A DNA stretch of 44,123 nt from a virus: positions 1-44,123 of IMG/VR virus record IMGVR_UViG_3300000116_000043; one strand, given 5' to 3'. Within the stretch, counting starts at the first letter, position 1, and every line of letters begins with the position of its first letter. The notes under the pieces are model-generated. The model searched no databases. It saw nothing but the letters and a program-made list of their open reading frames with translations, and had not been told where the DNA came from. Below, in pieces: positions 8,784 through 17,828 of the stretch. Made by a program: the position numbers and the translations under genes.

Positions 8784-11700
8784 AGTAAAGTTACCACACG
8801 GAAGTCTTTGATTTCCACTGGTAGTTTCTTATCGTTGAGATCCAGTGTCTCGAAATCAATTTCTACAACGAACTTGTCGAATGGAGTGGGAATGTTGACT
8901 CCGTAGTGTCGCTCTTTAAACACGACTGGACTTTCCGAGTCTTCCCCTTCGATTAGATTCATCGTGAACGTAGGAGCGTTCTCCATAGAAGTAACTGTAT
9001 CAGAAGTGTTCAATGCTCTCACACGAACAGAAGAAATGGTTCCGCCATAGTTCTGGTCCACAAAGACATGGATTTCCTTCGATGGTGTGTCGAGAGTAAC
9101 CTGTCTGGTTATGTATGTGGAGGTGTCTCTGTTTGATGTAGCGTTCACTGAGTATGAGTCCATGTCAACCATAGGAGACTTGACTGTATTATTCGACTCA
9201 AGTGTGATCGTGTTCTTTTGAATTTGGTCATTTGATGGTGATGAGTAAACCACTTGTCTAGAAGAAAGTTCTCTGTTCTTGTTTGACTTAGCAGTGAAAG
9301 AATTCAAACCAAAGGAGACCAAGTTAGTGATATCACATCCTCTCGGCCGGAACTCGGATGAGTTGACCCTCATGTAATCTGCGTTGATGTCAGATGACAC
9401 TTCATTGGAGAATACTTGAATTGTTCCTGATGTTGAGAACGCACACTTGTTAATCTTGATCGACATCTTCCTTGACTTGCTTGGTAAAATCTCACCGTAA
9501 TTCTGTGGAATGTAAAGTGAACCCATGTTGGCAGATGACTGAATTTTATTTCCTGTGATATCATCAGACAATCCATTGTCTGCTGTGTATATCGTGTAGT
9601 CATCTGAATTACTCACCACGACTACGGCGTAGTTGCCGGGTTGCAAGAAGACTGGTGTCGTAAATTCAAACCTCGTTGCTCCACCTCTTCCACCTTCGAG
9701 AGCAGTCACTTCGTTTGGATTCTTTATTACTTCCGAGAACGGGAGAATAGTCGAGGATGAAGGTCTGCCACTGGTTGAAAGTGGTCTGATTTGAAGTGTG
9801 ACTGGTAGGGATTCTGACTTTGTAGCAAAGAACAGTTCGACATTGTGCAGGAACAATCCATCAGGATAGTCTTGTGGGCCGACCGTGAAAATTTGTGCTA
9901 GAGGATCACTCCACTGAACATTTGACCCCGAGTTAAATCGGTTTGATCTTGTTGCTGGATCACCAACAACTTTTTCTGAATCTGCGGACTGTCTTCTTCT
10001 AATTGCCGGTCTAACAGAAGTGTAGTTTGTGTCTTCTGTTTTCTTCGCCCCGGTCGCATGGAACATGCCATCGGCTGATGTTTCTGCATCACTAATCGAG
10101 TTTGATGGTGAGTCAATCAGTCTGAAGATTCTCGATCCAGTAGTAAAAGTACCGACTGGAATGGTGAAATCTAGGTATGCCCGTCCCAGTGAGTCGGTAT
10201 TGATCTCACCACCGAGGGTTCCGCCAGATGGTCCACAGTTGCTTGCAACGTCCACACCATCAAAGAATGGGTATACCCTTGTGTTTGGCTTGAGATTAGA
10301 TGCCTCAACTGAAACAGTCTTCGACCTCATGAACGGTGCGATACTAGCATCAACAATCTTGTTGTTGATCTTCTTGAGCAACGCATTCGAAGCAGAGGTC
10401 AGTGTTAGTCCGAATCTTGTGTTTCGTTGTGATGTTGTTTCTGTTGATGATGTCACAAACGAAGTGTTCGTTTCTGTTAGTGGAGTGATGATATCAACTT
10501 TGTTTTTGATTCTTGGCGATTCGAGGAATCTTTTGCCAGCACTCTGAACCAGAGTTTCAATCTGATCCTCAATACCGAACCAAGTCGTCTCCCAATCATT
10601 CCATCTAGTACCAAATCCAAGACTACTATCGTAGTTGTTCACCAACCAGTTGTCGTTTTCTCCGCGCTGGTTGAACTTGACAATTGGTCTGTATCCATCA
10701 TCAAACCAGTCGTCTGTTTGTGGTGTTAGTTCAATACCACCTATCCAGTTCGACAGATTAAACTTGTTTACATTTTCAGTAGAACTTGAAACTGAATTGT
10801 CTATCAGTGAAGTTTCAGTTGGAGTTAAGTGTAGGATGTTATCAGTTGAGAGTGTTAAGTTTCCACTGATTATGGCATCGTCTACACCGAATGAAACATT
10901 CTCTGAAACAAACCCGTTCCTACAGATTTGGTTTTCGTAATCAACCGAAACATTGTATCTTGGTGACTGTACATTTCCTATGCTGTGCCCAAGGAAAGAA
11001 TCGACCAAGATGCCTGTCTTTGTTCCGCTGTTTCCAGCTGGAGATATCTTGTTGATTGTCTTCGACTCAATCTCTCGCTCAAGTAGAGAAAGTTTAGAGA
11101 AGTATTCAAGTGTTTCAACTCTCTTGTCAACTTTGCCGATGTCCTTCATCGTATATCTGAAGTTGTTGTTTGGATTTACCTTCACATCATTTGGGTTGTG
11201 GGTGTATGGAGGAACAACAAATGAATACAATGTCATTGCATCAAATCTGTCATCTGGTTCCTCTGGAACAAGACCCGGCACACCTTCGATGACCTCGAAG
11301 TCTACTTCATCACCACCACTAAATCGTCGAAGAACTAACTTGTCGATTCTTGACTCGTAGTATTCGTGACTTTCCTTCACACTGATGTTGCTGTTGTCTG
11401 GAATAACAGCACCAGAGTCACCATCCTCGGATGTTCCGCTGTGTCTAAAGTCTACACATGAAACGAGAGACAGAGTTTTGTTTAGTTCTTTACTGGCAAA
11501 CAGAGGGATGCTTTCGTAAGCAAGTCCACTGTTGGTGTAAGAGTCAACGGTGAATGGACCCGGCCCACCGCCGTGAGCAAAGTGTCTGTATGTTACTTCA
11601 ATGCCAAGGTCTTCCTTGAGCGATTCATTTTCTGTATCTAGATCGTCAAAATAGTTTGACAGATTTTCTTGGAAGTACAATCTTCCATAATCATAGAACG

Positions 11701-13807
11701 ATTCTCTCTGACCGTCATCGAATCCAAAGTCTGCCGCAGTTATGCCCGCGGCCGAAACAACATCGTAAACATCGTAGTTTGAAAGTTGAATGTACCTATC
11801 GCCATTTTCGTCCGTGCGGTATTCATCAACTACTTCATCGCTGATTGTGGTGAGAGTCTTTGTTCTGATAGTTGGAGATGTTACGGTCGATCCCGCATCA
11901 TCGTCTACTTCTACCGTTGCCACTACAATGTAAGTGACAGTATCGGTTGTCCCGACACCACCAGAAACAGGTAGACCCGTCACTGTGAGTAATTGTGGAT
12001 TCTCTGTGGTTATTGTAAAATTCAATCCAGACTCAATGCTCTGATTGAATCTAGTAAAGTTTTGACCATCCGCAGTATAGTAAACGGCGTAGTGTTGCAA
12101 CGGATTTACAAGAATGTTTGTTCCTGTTGCATCCGGGTTGTAGAACTTGTGACTTGAGTCACTGGTCTTTGTCTGTATAGTAAGAGAAGATGAAAGTGCT
12201 GAGATTTCAACTTGATGTCTCTCTTGATACAGGAAGGAAAGGGACTTGACGGACTTTGCTACCTTTCCTTGTGGTAGTTCGTATAGAAGAGTATCGAAGT
12301 TTGGTAATGTAAGATCAATTGCTCTTGCTCTTCTTTCGGGGAGAACATCGAGATTCGAAGCATCTGTTCTTGGTACTAGAGAGTAAACACCAGACCCAAC
12401 AATGGCTTGAACATTCTTCAATGTTTCTGATGTTTTCAATTCCACATTCGTGGCATATAGATCAAGGTCTGTTACGAGTAGTGAGTTGTTTTTTACTTTG
12501 TGAATTTCTAGATCAGCAATTTTTACGTTACTGGCAGCAACTTGCTTGAATAGAGACATCTGAACTCTAGAATCGACCACGTTAGTTCCGGGTCCGATTA
12601 GATCATGATAAAGTTTATTGTCGTTATTTATTTCAACTCTAAACACATTACCAAGACTTTGTGGTATTCTTTGGTTTGCTGAAGTGGATGTTGTTCTTGA
12701 CTTATTAAAAGCAATGGCGGTCGGTGATTGAGTTTCAAATTCATACCCAAACACATATGCTTTACCCGGATCGAGAACTGCCGCAAGTTTATCGGCTGAT
12801 CCACCTTCTGCTACAGTAAACACACCTCGGTTAGAACCATCGGAAAGATGCTCTTTGATTTCTGCATCGAATGCGTCCACAACATAAGAACCACTTTCGT
12901 CGTAGGTTCTTCTTGCCATTGTGTCTTCTAGTTCTGCATAATCACTGTAGATGTTTTGATATTCCACATCTCCACTTGAGAACTTAGCAATTTCGATAAA
13001 GTCTTTACCCGGAGTTGATGTAGTAAAACCAAAATCAAGATCGACTTTAAGTCGAGTTGCTCCCGGTGCGTTGTAGTTGTAAGTTCCGGATGCAGGATCC
13101 TTCAGTGTTGTGTCTTCTTCATCGTCAATAATTTCTTTGATGACATTAAAACCAACAGACCCAGTTGGATTATCGAAGTCTCTCACACCATTTACATTCT
13201 TAGAATAGATTGTGGAAACTTGACGATCATTCTTGGCAAAGTACCCGTCTGTGTAGTAGATACCTTCACTTACCTGAATTAGTTTTGCTCTACCCTGAAC
13301 ACCATCTACAGAGGTTCCGTCTGAAACCGTAGATGATATTTCGGCGACCACCCCGTCCAGAGACGCCCCTGCAAACGAAGAAGCAAACGTCCCACCTGAC
13401 TCGAAGGTGCTTCCTGAAATCAGAGATAGGAGTAAGATGTCGTAATCATCAGACTCACTTAATTCTGATCCAATTCCATGTACGACCTTGGCAGAAACAG
13501 GTGTGTTTTCACCTGATTTGACTTGGGTGATTTCGTGCCCAATGAAATTTTCTAAGTCTAGTCCCTTACTGCACCGCAAGAACTGTCCGTTCTGAACAGA
13601 AATCTCACCACCAAAAACCTTAGAACCGTCTTCGAAGATGTGATCCCCGAATCTAGAAATTTGGTTTTGTAGAACAGTTTGTAGTTGAGTTAGTTCTCTT
13701 GCTTGGACGGCATAACCCGGCCTAAAAAGAACACGGTGGAACTTTTTGTCCTCATTGAAGTCGTCGTAATAAGGATCTATATTAAAAAGGTTTTGATCGT
13801 ATGCCAT
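8780..13807 (-). CDS. DUF4815-type large baseplate/tail structural protein
   Basis: A 1675-aa protein starting at ATG 13807. The N-terminus (LFNIDPYYDDF...FHRVLFRPGYAVQARELTQLQ...NQISRFGDHIFEDGS, residues 7-62) is the hallmark of the DUF4815 family found in T4-like marine phages. This family's members are virion proteins; their exact role is unsettled. The rest is mainly beta-rich with Ser/Thr/Asn-rich linkers. A region around residues 1330-1450 (WSDPLAQIFTVGPQDYPDGLFLHNVELFF) resembles a jelly-roll attachment domain. It sits directly downstream of gp8, where T4 has genes 9 and 10 (fibre socket and wedge pin), so it may fill the job of connecting fibres to the wedge. That functional equivalence is inference from position. 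Confidence 0.75.
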   Translation of the reverse strand: MAYDQNLFNIDPYYDDFNEDKKFHRVLFRPGYAVQARELTQLQTVLQNQISRFGDHIFEDGSKVFGGEISVQNGQFLRCSKGLDLENFIGHEITQVKSGENTPVSAKVVHGIGSELSESDDYDILLLSLISGSTFESGGTFASSFAGASLDGVVAEISSTVSDGTSVDGVQGRAKLIQVSEGIYYTDGYFAKNDRQVSTIYSKNVNGVRDFDNPTGSVGFNVIKEIIDDEEDTTLKDPASGTYNYNAPGATRLKVDLDFGFTTSTPGKDFIEIAKFSSGDVEYQNIYSDYAELEDTMARRTYDESGSYVVDAFDAEIKEHLSDGSNRGVFTVAEGGSADKLAAVLDPGKAYVFGYEFETQSPTAIAFNKSRTTSTSANQRIPQSLGNVFRVEINNDNKLYHDLIGPGTNVVDSRVQMSLFKQVAASNVKIADLEIHKVKNNSLLVTDLDLYATNVELKTSETLKNVQAIVGSGVYSLVPRTDASNLDVLPERRARAIDLTLPNFDTLLYELPQGKVAKSVKSLSFLYQERHQVEISALSSSLTIQTKTSDSSHKFYNPDATGTNILVNPLQHYAVYYTADGQNFTRFNQSIESGLNFTITTENPQLLTVTGLPVSGGVGTTDTVTYIVVATVEVDDDAGSTVTSPTIRTKTLTTISDEVVDEYRTDENGDRYIQLSNYDVYDVVSAAGITAADFGFDDGQRESFYDYGRLYFQENLSNYFDDLDTENESLKEDLGIEVTYRHFAHGGGPGPFTVDSYTNSGLAYESIPLFASKELNKTLSLVSCVDFRHSGTSEDGDSGAVIPDNSNISVKESHEYYESRIDKLVLRRFSGGDEVDFEVIEGVPGLVPEEPDDRFDAMTLYSFVVPPYTHNPNDVKVNPNNNFRYTMKDIGKVDKRVETLEYFSKLSLLEREIESKTINKISPAGNSGTKTGILVDSFLGHSIGNVQSPRYNVSVDYENQICRNGFVSENVSFGVDDAIISGNLTLSTDNILHLTPTETSLIDNSVSSSTENVNKFNLSNWIGGIELTPQTDDWFDDGYRPIVKFNQRGENDNWLVNNYDSSLGFGTRWNDWETTWFGIEDQIETLVQSAGKRFLESPRIKNKVDIITPLTETNTSFVTSSTETTSQRNTRFGLTLTSASNALLKKINNKIVDASIAPFMRSKTVSVEASNLKPNTRVYPFFDGVDVASNCGPSGGTLGGEINTDSLGRAYLDFTIPVGTFTTGSRIFRLIDSPSNSISDAETSADGMFHATGAKKTEDTNYTSVRPAIRRRQSADSEKVVGDPATRSNRFNSGSNVQWSDPLAQIFTVGPQDYPDGLFLHNVELFFATKSESLPVTLQIRPLSTSGRPSSSTILPFSEVIKNPNEVTALEGGRGGATRFEFTTPVFLQPGNYAVVVVSNSDDYTIYTADNGLSDDITGNKIQSSANMGSLYIPQNYGEILPSKSRKMSIKINKCAFSTSGTIQVFSNEVSSDINADYMRVNSSEFRPRGCDITNLVSFGLNSFTAKSNKNRELSSRQVVYSSPSNDQIQKNTITLESNNTVKSPMVDMDSYSVNATSNRDTSTYITRQVTLDTPSKEIHVFVDQNYGGTISSVRVRALNTSDTVTSMENAPTFTMNLIEGEDSESPVVFKERHYGVNIPTPFDKFVVEIDFETLDLNDKKLPVEIKDFRVVTLL

Positions 13808-13821
13808 CTATTCTCTATCCA

Positions 13822-16104
13822 TTAGAAGTTCAGGACTATTCTAATCTCTTCAGACTGCTCGACGTTTCTATCGGCGTCTTTTATATTCTGTATGTATAAG
13901 ACTTCGCCCGAGGTTGGTACTACTTGTGGTTGGGTGATGTCGGTTACAAATTTGTTCGTGAAGGAAATATCCCCACCGGAGAAACCTGCGGAAGAACCAT
14001 CAGATCCCGTGACGAAGGACCCAACGACTGCCGAAAGAATTAACTCACCAGTTGCTCCCGATGTGTAAACCCAATCAACAACTTTCCCTGTTGCTCTATT
14101 AGTATCTAGGGTATTTCCCTGAAGGATTAACTCGTCTTTGGTAAAAGTATCATTTTTAATTGTGAATCCAGTAGGAGATCCGCCATCCACATTACCCTGC
14201 ACGATTAGTTTAGTGGTCAGGTCGTAGATTGGGTTTCTGCTGTTTCTGTCTACTTCATTCTTGCTTGCATAAATTCTAGAAATGCTACTCTCAGCACCGA
14301 GTCTTACGAATGAGTAATCACCAGTCGGGTCTATAACTTTCAACAGTTCCCCGCCCTTTGGTTCGACTCGTAGTAGGTCACTGTAGTTGGAAAGTGATGT
14401 TGCACCTTCTACTTGTCCACTCGACGTAAAGTTACCTTCCGTCACCTCGGCTTCTAGTTCTCGTGTGACCTCGTTCCAAGAAAGAACAACACCCTCAGCA
14501 GTGCCACCTGTTCCGGTATACTGTGATATGTTTTCATTAATCAAGAAGTTCCCACCAGAGTCACTGCCAGTGGCGGCGTTGAATGTGAATCTGACTTCGG
14601 TCTTTGTTTCATCTGGGTCTCTGAAACTTCCTCGTACATCCTCTATTACAAGTTCAACAAATCCAGTTGGTGTTTTATTGAATTGTGTTACAGTTGCAGT
14701 TGATTTAGTTTCCTCGCCCAAAATAATTCTGCCTGGCTTAAACGTGGCGTTCTCTTGAGTGAAGTTATAACTAGCACCAACGGTTGCTGGTTTGCTTACT
14801 GTAATTGTTTTTCTGACCGGGAACTCTGTGCCCGCAACTCTATTTGTCCCGTCATTCAACTTCGGATTTTTAATCAATCCAAATTGTCTAATGTCATTTG
14901 CAACCGATATCTTTGACTCCTCGTTGCCATCAAAACTAGAAGAGATAAGAATAGACTTCGCGTTTAGGTCTTTGAGAATGTTGTGACCAAGACCTCCCGT
15001 TTCAAAAACTTCAATGTCGAATGTCGGTGATACTCCCGTGTCGGGTGTAGTGATAAGAACTGCCTCTGCTGACTTATATCCAGTTCCACGGTTTAGTATA
15101 GCCAGATTAGATATCTTGCCAGTTGAATTTACTTTACCTCTTATGTCAGCAGAAATACCATCACCATAAAGAACTATCCTTGGTGTGATTAGGTATTGGG
15201 ATGCAATATTGTTTGAGTCTGGGTTGCCGCCGGTTTGATCTGGATATAGTTCACTGTCGAACGACCTGTCTACTTGGACATATGGTCCATCTTCGCTAGT
15301 GAAGACATAGTTTATAATTCTTCTTTTCTGTCCGACTTCTGGACCACGACCACCCGAGATGTAAACGTCATAGTTGTCGTAATAAGTTGCGGGTTGGTTT
15401 GGTGCTGCTGCTTTGTTTAGATAAACTCTATTCATTTCACCAGTGTTTCCACTAGCGACAGGTTTTGCTTCACCCTCTTTGTATGCAGCGGAAAATACTG
15501 CCGTGTTGGTTCCTGCTGCTAATTCAGCACGAATAATGGATCCTGCGACGGCTGACTTTTGCACATTGTATTGTGTCGAGTCTTCCCCTAGAGTTCTGTC
15601 CTTGACAAATTTCACTGGCATGTAGTCTGTGGTCAAGAAACCTTTACACTCACTTGTGATGTTGCCGAGGTACTTCCACTTGTATCCGTCGTTGCCGACT
15701 TGTTTAATTTCTGCGTCGGTGTGTGTTGGCTTAACAGTGGACTTTGATCCATTGTTGTTGTCAATGCACATGTATATTCTTTTACTGTCAACCAGAACGT
15801 AGTACTGTTCACCTGTCAAGTCTTCGTCATCTTCAAACTTTTTGTATACAGTTCCACTTCCCCAGTTGTATCGTGAAATCACATAGATCACATCGAATGG
15901 CTCTATCTTCTTTAGAGCGATGGCATTTCTCTGTCCATCGAACTGACCTCGTACTGAATCGACGATAGCAGGTGGATCGCTCTCGTCGTCCCAAGGATCG
16001 ACTTTACCAATGAACACAAAATAATTGTCTGAACCACTTACGATTGAATCGTAAACGTCAGTTGCTATTTTTTCTCCGAACCCAGTTTGAAATCCGTTTG
16101 CCAT
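13822..16104 (-). CDS. gp8: Baseplate wedge subunit gp8
   Basis: A 760-aa protein with an AAGG ribosome-binding site before ATG 16104. The N-terminal third has the gp8 signature: NYFVFIGKVDPWDDESDPP (residues about 27-45), VISRYNWGSGTVY (about 94-106), and YKWKYLGNI (about 139-147) ahead of a beta-rich body. T4 gp8 shows the same order: FGRSEPW, then PRRDWG, then YVWEYLFEI. T4 gp8 is a wedge component that dimerises against gp6 and gp7. At 760 residues this one is more than twice the T4 size (334 aa). The extra C-terminal half is Thr/Ser/Gly-rich, which is common in marine T4-like relatives. It follows gp6 and the gp7-like gene in the same order as T4, supporting the call. Confidence 0.8.
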   Translation of the reverse strand: MANGFQTGFGEKIATDVYDSIVSGSDNYFVFIGKVDPWDDESDPPAIVDSVRGQFDGQRNAIALKKIEPFDVIYVISRYNWGSGTVYKKFEDDEDLTGEQYYVLVDSKRIYMCIDNNNGSKSTVKPTHTDAEIKQVGNDGYKWKYLGNITSECKGFLTTDYMPVKFVKDRTLGEDSTQYNVQKSAVAGSIIRAELAAGTNTAVFSAAYKEGEAKPVASGNTGEMNRVYLNKAAAPNQPATYYDNYDVYISGGRGPEVGQKRRIINYVFTSEDGPYVQVDRSFDSELYPDQTGGNPDSNNIASQYLITPRIVLYGDGISADIRGKVNSTGKISNLAILNRGTGYKSAEAVLITTPDTGVSPTFDIEVFETGGLGHNILKDLNAKSILISSSFDGNEESKISVANDIRQFGLIKNPKLNDGTNRVAGTEFPVRKTITVSKPATVGASYNFTQENATFKPGRIILGEETKSTATVTQFNKTPTGFVELVIEDVRGSFRDPDETKTEVRFTFNAATGSDSGGNFLINENISQYTGTGGTAEGVVLSWNEVTRELEAEVTEGNFTSSGQVEGATSLSNYSDLLRVEPKGGELLKVIDPTGDYSFVRLGAESSISRIYASKNEVDRNSRNPIYDLTTKLIVQGNVDGGSPTGFTIKNDTFTKDELILQGNTLDTNRATGKVVDWVYTSGATGELILSAVVGSFVTGSDGSSAGFSGGDISFTNKFVTDITQPQVVPTSGEVLYIQNIKDADRNVEQSEEIRIVLNF

Positions 16105-16112
16105 GTTTTACC

Positions 16113-17828
16113 TTAGAAGTTTGGACTTGCGCCTGTTGCGCCAGTATAACCTTGATCTGATCTGTAGAGTTGTCCCAATCGCATCCTGAAGAAATTGCAA
16201 AGTGTAATTCCATCAAAAGAAATGCCTGCCGGTATATTATCTAGTCCTCTTGTATTGGGGTGGTGATAGATATTCCAGAAAGCAAATCCAGAGGCATGTG
16301 CCGATGTGTATCCCTCAGTTCCTGTAGAACCTAGTGGTTTTCCTAGTGGATCGTGTGACGTAATTCCGGATTCGGGGACGGTGACAAAAGTGATTCCTTG
16401 ATTGCCCGCATTGAATACCGAACCTGTTGGGCCCGTTGCTGCTATTGGATTATACCCAAGTGGATAGAGGTCACCAGTCGCACCCAACCACGAACCAGAT
16501 GAGGTTACTTCGTTGTCACGGAGATTTTTTTCTGTTGAAAATTTATAAGGTGTGTAGTGACCGATGACTGGAATTTCAATTCTCTCGAACATAGAGAAGT
16601 TGTTTTCATTCCAGTCCAGTGTTCGAAGCAAGTCAACCTGACCAAACATTTTCATACCAGCAGGGTGGATGATTTTCTTGAAAATATCTTTGTACTTGTT
16701 TAGAGATATTTCTGCCTTCAGGACGTAAGAATAAACTTGATAGTAATTGTTGTCTTGCAGGACGTTAGTAGACGAAAGCATTCCCTTGCTGTCTGCAAAA
16801 TATTCTGGGTATTGGTTTAGGACTCCCGCCTGCACGGATCCACTAAACCCACTTCCACTTGATGAATTAATTGTAAGTGGCAACTCACTGCTCGTAAAAG
16901 TCTTTCCTGGCTTTATGACTTCAATGCCCTTTACGTTTCCGTTTATACCAACCTTTGAAACTCTACCTTCAAAGTTTTTGAAGATGGATGAATTTATTTT
17001 AACAACATCCCCACTTTTATATTCAAGTCCACCTGCGGTTATCTTGATGTTCGAGAATGTATTGAACAGAGTTTCTTTGTAGGTCAGTCCATTTATTGTA
17101 AACGTCAGTTTAAAGTCTAAAACAAAATCACCCCGAACATCATCAACAAAAATCTCTGCAAGTTCTACGCCGTCTCGTTCAATAAATTCTACACGAACAA
17201 TTCTTGCTGACGCAGAGGTTCCCTTCGTGTATGGATCTTGCTGAATCACTCTTGTGTTCTCTGCGGAAAATAATGTTTCCCCCGTCGATCTAGAACAAAT
17301 TATAGAAGTTTCACTTACATAGTTACCATCAGATGCTCTGAGAATATCTTCTTTTGGATAGTAAAAATCAAGGTCAACACCAAAGACAATTGCCATGAGA
17401 AATTTAAACGAGTCCTCGGTTCCCTTGGCACGATAAAAGTCTTTGATGTTCTTTAGAACATTCTGGAAAGACACACCAGTCGCAAGTGCGACTGGGAAAT
17501 TCTTGAGGTAAACATCTCTAAAATTTGAAGTGAACTCATCTATGGTTTTGTCGATGTCACCATAGTTTCTCATTTGGTCGATTGCTCGACCGGGTGATCT
17601 GTCAGTTTCTTCCATGAACTCAAAGTATGATTTCAAAAACATAACAAACTCTGGATACTCTGTCGTAACAAAGTCCGGTAGTTGTTGTTCTATAAAGTTT
17701 GGAAGTTTATATGGATTCTCTTTTCTGCGAGATTCCATAGACGAGACAACACTTGCACCCTCCGGGGCAAGGCCCCCGGCACGGATGGACAGTGGAAGGA
17801 ATGAGTGTCTAGCGTCTCCTGTCGGCAT
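16113..17828 (-). CDS. gp7: Baseplate wedge protein, gp7-like (short form)
   Basis: A 571-aa protein whose ATG (17828) shares a base with the TAA of gp6 (TAATG). Residues about 43-170 contain NFIEQQLPDFVTTEYPEFV..YFEFMEE, a helical stretch with KNFPVAL, DFYRAKGTEDSFKFLMAIVFG, then FYYPKEDILRASDG. Residues near 388-398 read IIHPAGMKMFG. From memory, the C-terminal half of T4 gp7 has the same sequence of elements: a 'SNFEAFCEAYIQYL' helix, 'SKGIEASYKFLFKVL', 'RFVHPVGFGF'. The T4 protein is 1032 aa, so this would be a reduced gp7 missing the N-terminal half. The order gp6-gp7-gp8 fits T4. The assignment is inference from recalled motifs and synteny, and a structure comparison could overturn it. 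Confidence 0.6.
   Translation of the reverse strand: MPTGDARHSFLPLSIRAGGLAPEGASVVSSMESRRKENPYKLPNFIEQQLPDFVTTEYPEFVMFLKSYFEFMEETDRSPGRAIDQMRNYGDIDKTIDEFTSNFRDVYLKNFPVALATGVSFQNVLKNIKDFYRAKGTEDSFKFLMAIVFGVDLDFYYPKEDILRASDGNYVSETSIICSRSTGETLFSAENTRVIQQDPYTKGTSASARIVRVEFIERDGVELAEIFVDDVRGDFVLDFKLTFTINGLTYKETLFNTFSNIKITAGGLEYKSGDVVKINSSIFKNFEGRVSKVGINGNVKGIEVIKPGKTFTSSELPLTINSSSGSGFSGSVQAGVLNQYPEYFADSKGMLSSTNVLQDNNYYQVYSYVLKAEISLNKYKDIFKKIIHPAGMKMFGQVDLLRTLDWNENNFSMFERIEIPVIGHYTPYKFSTEKNLRDNEVTSSGSWLGATGDLYPLGYNPIAATGPTGSVFNAGNQGITFVTVPESGITSHDPLGKPLGSTGTEGYTSAHASGFAFWNIYHHPNTRGLDNIPAGISFDGITLCNFFRMRLGQLYRSDQGYTGATGASPNF

Noticed and set aside
10029-10547. 172-aa plus-strand open frame
   Set aside because: Fully inside the well-supported DUF4815 gene on the other strand, with no start signal or family resemblance.
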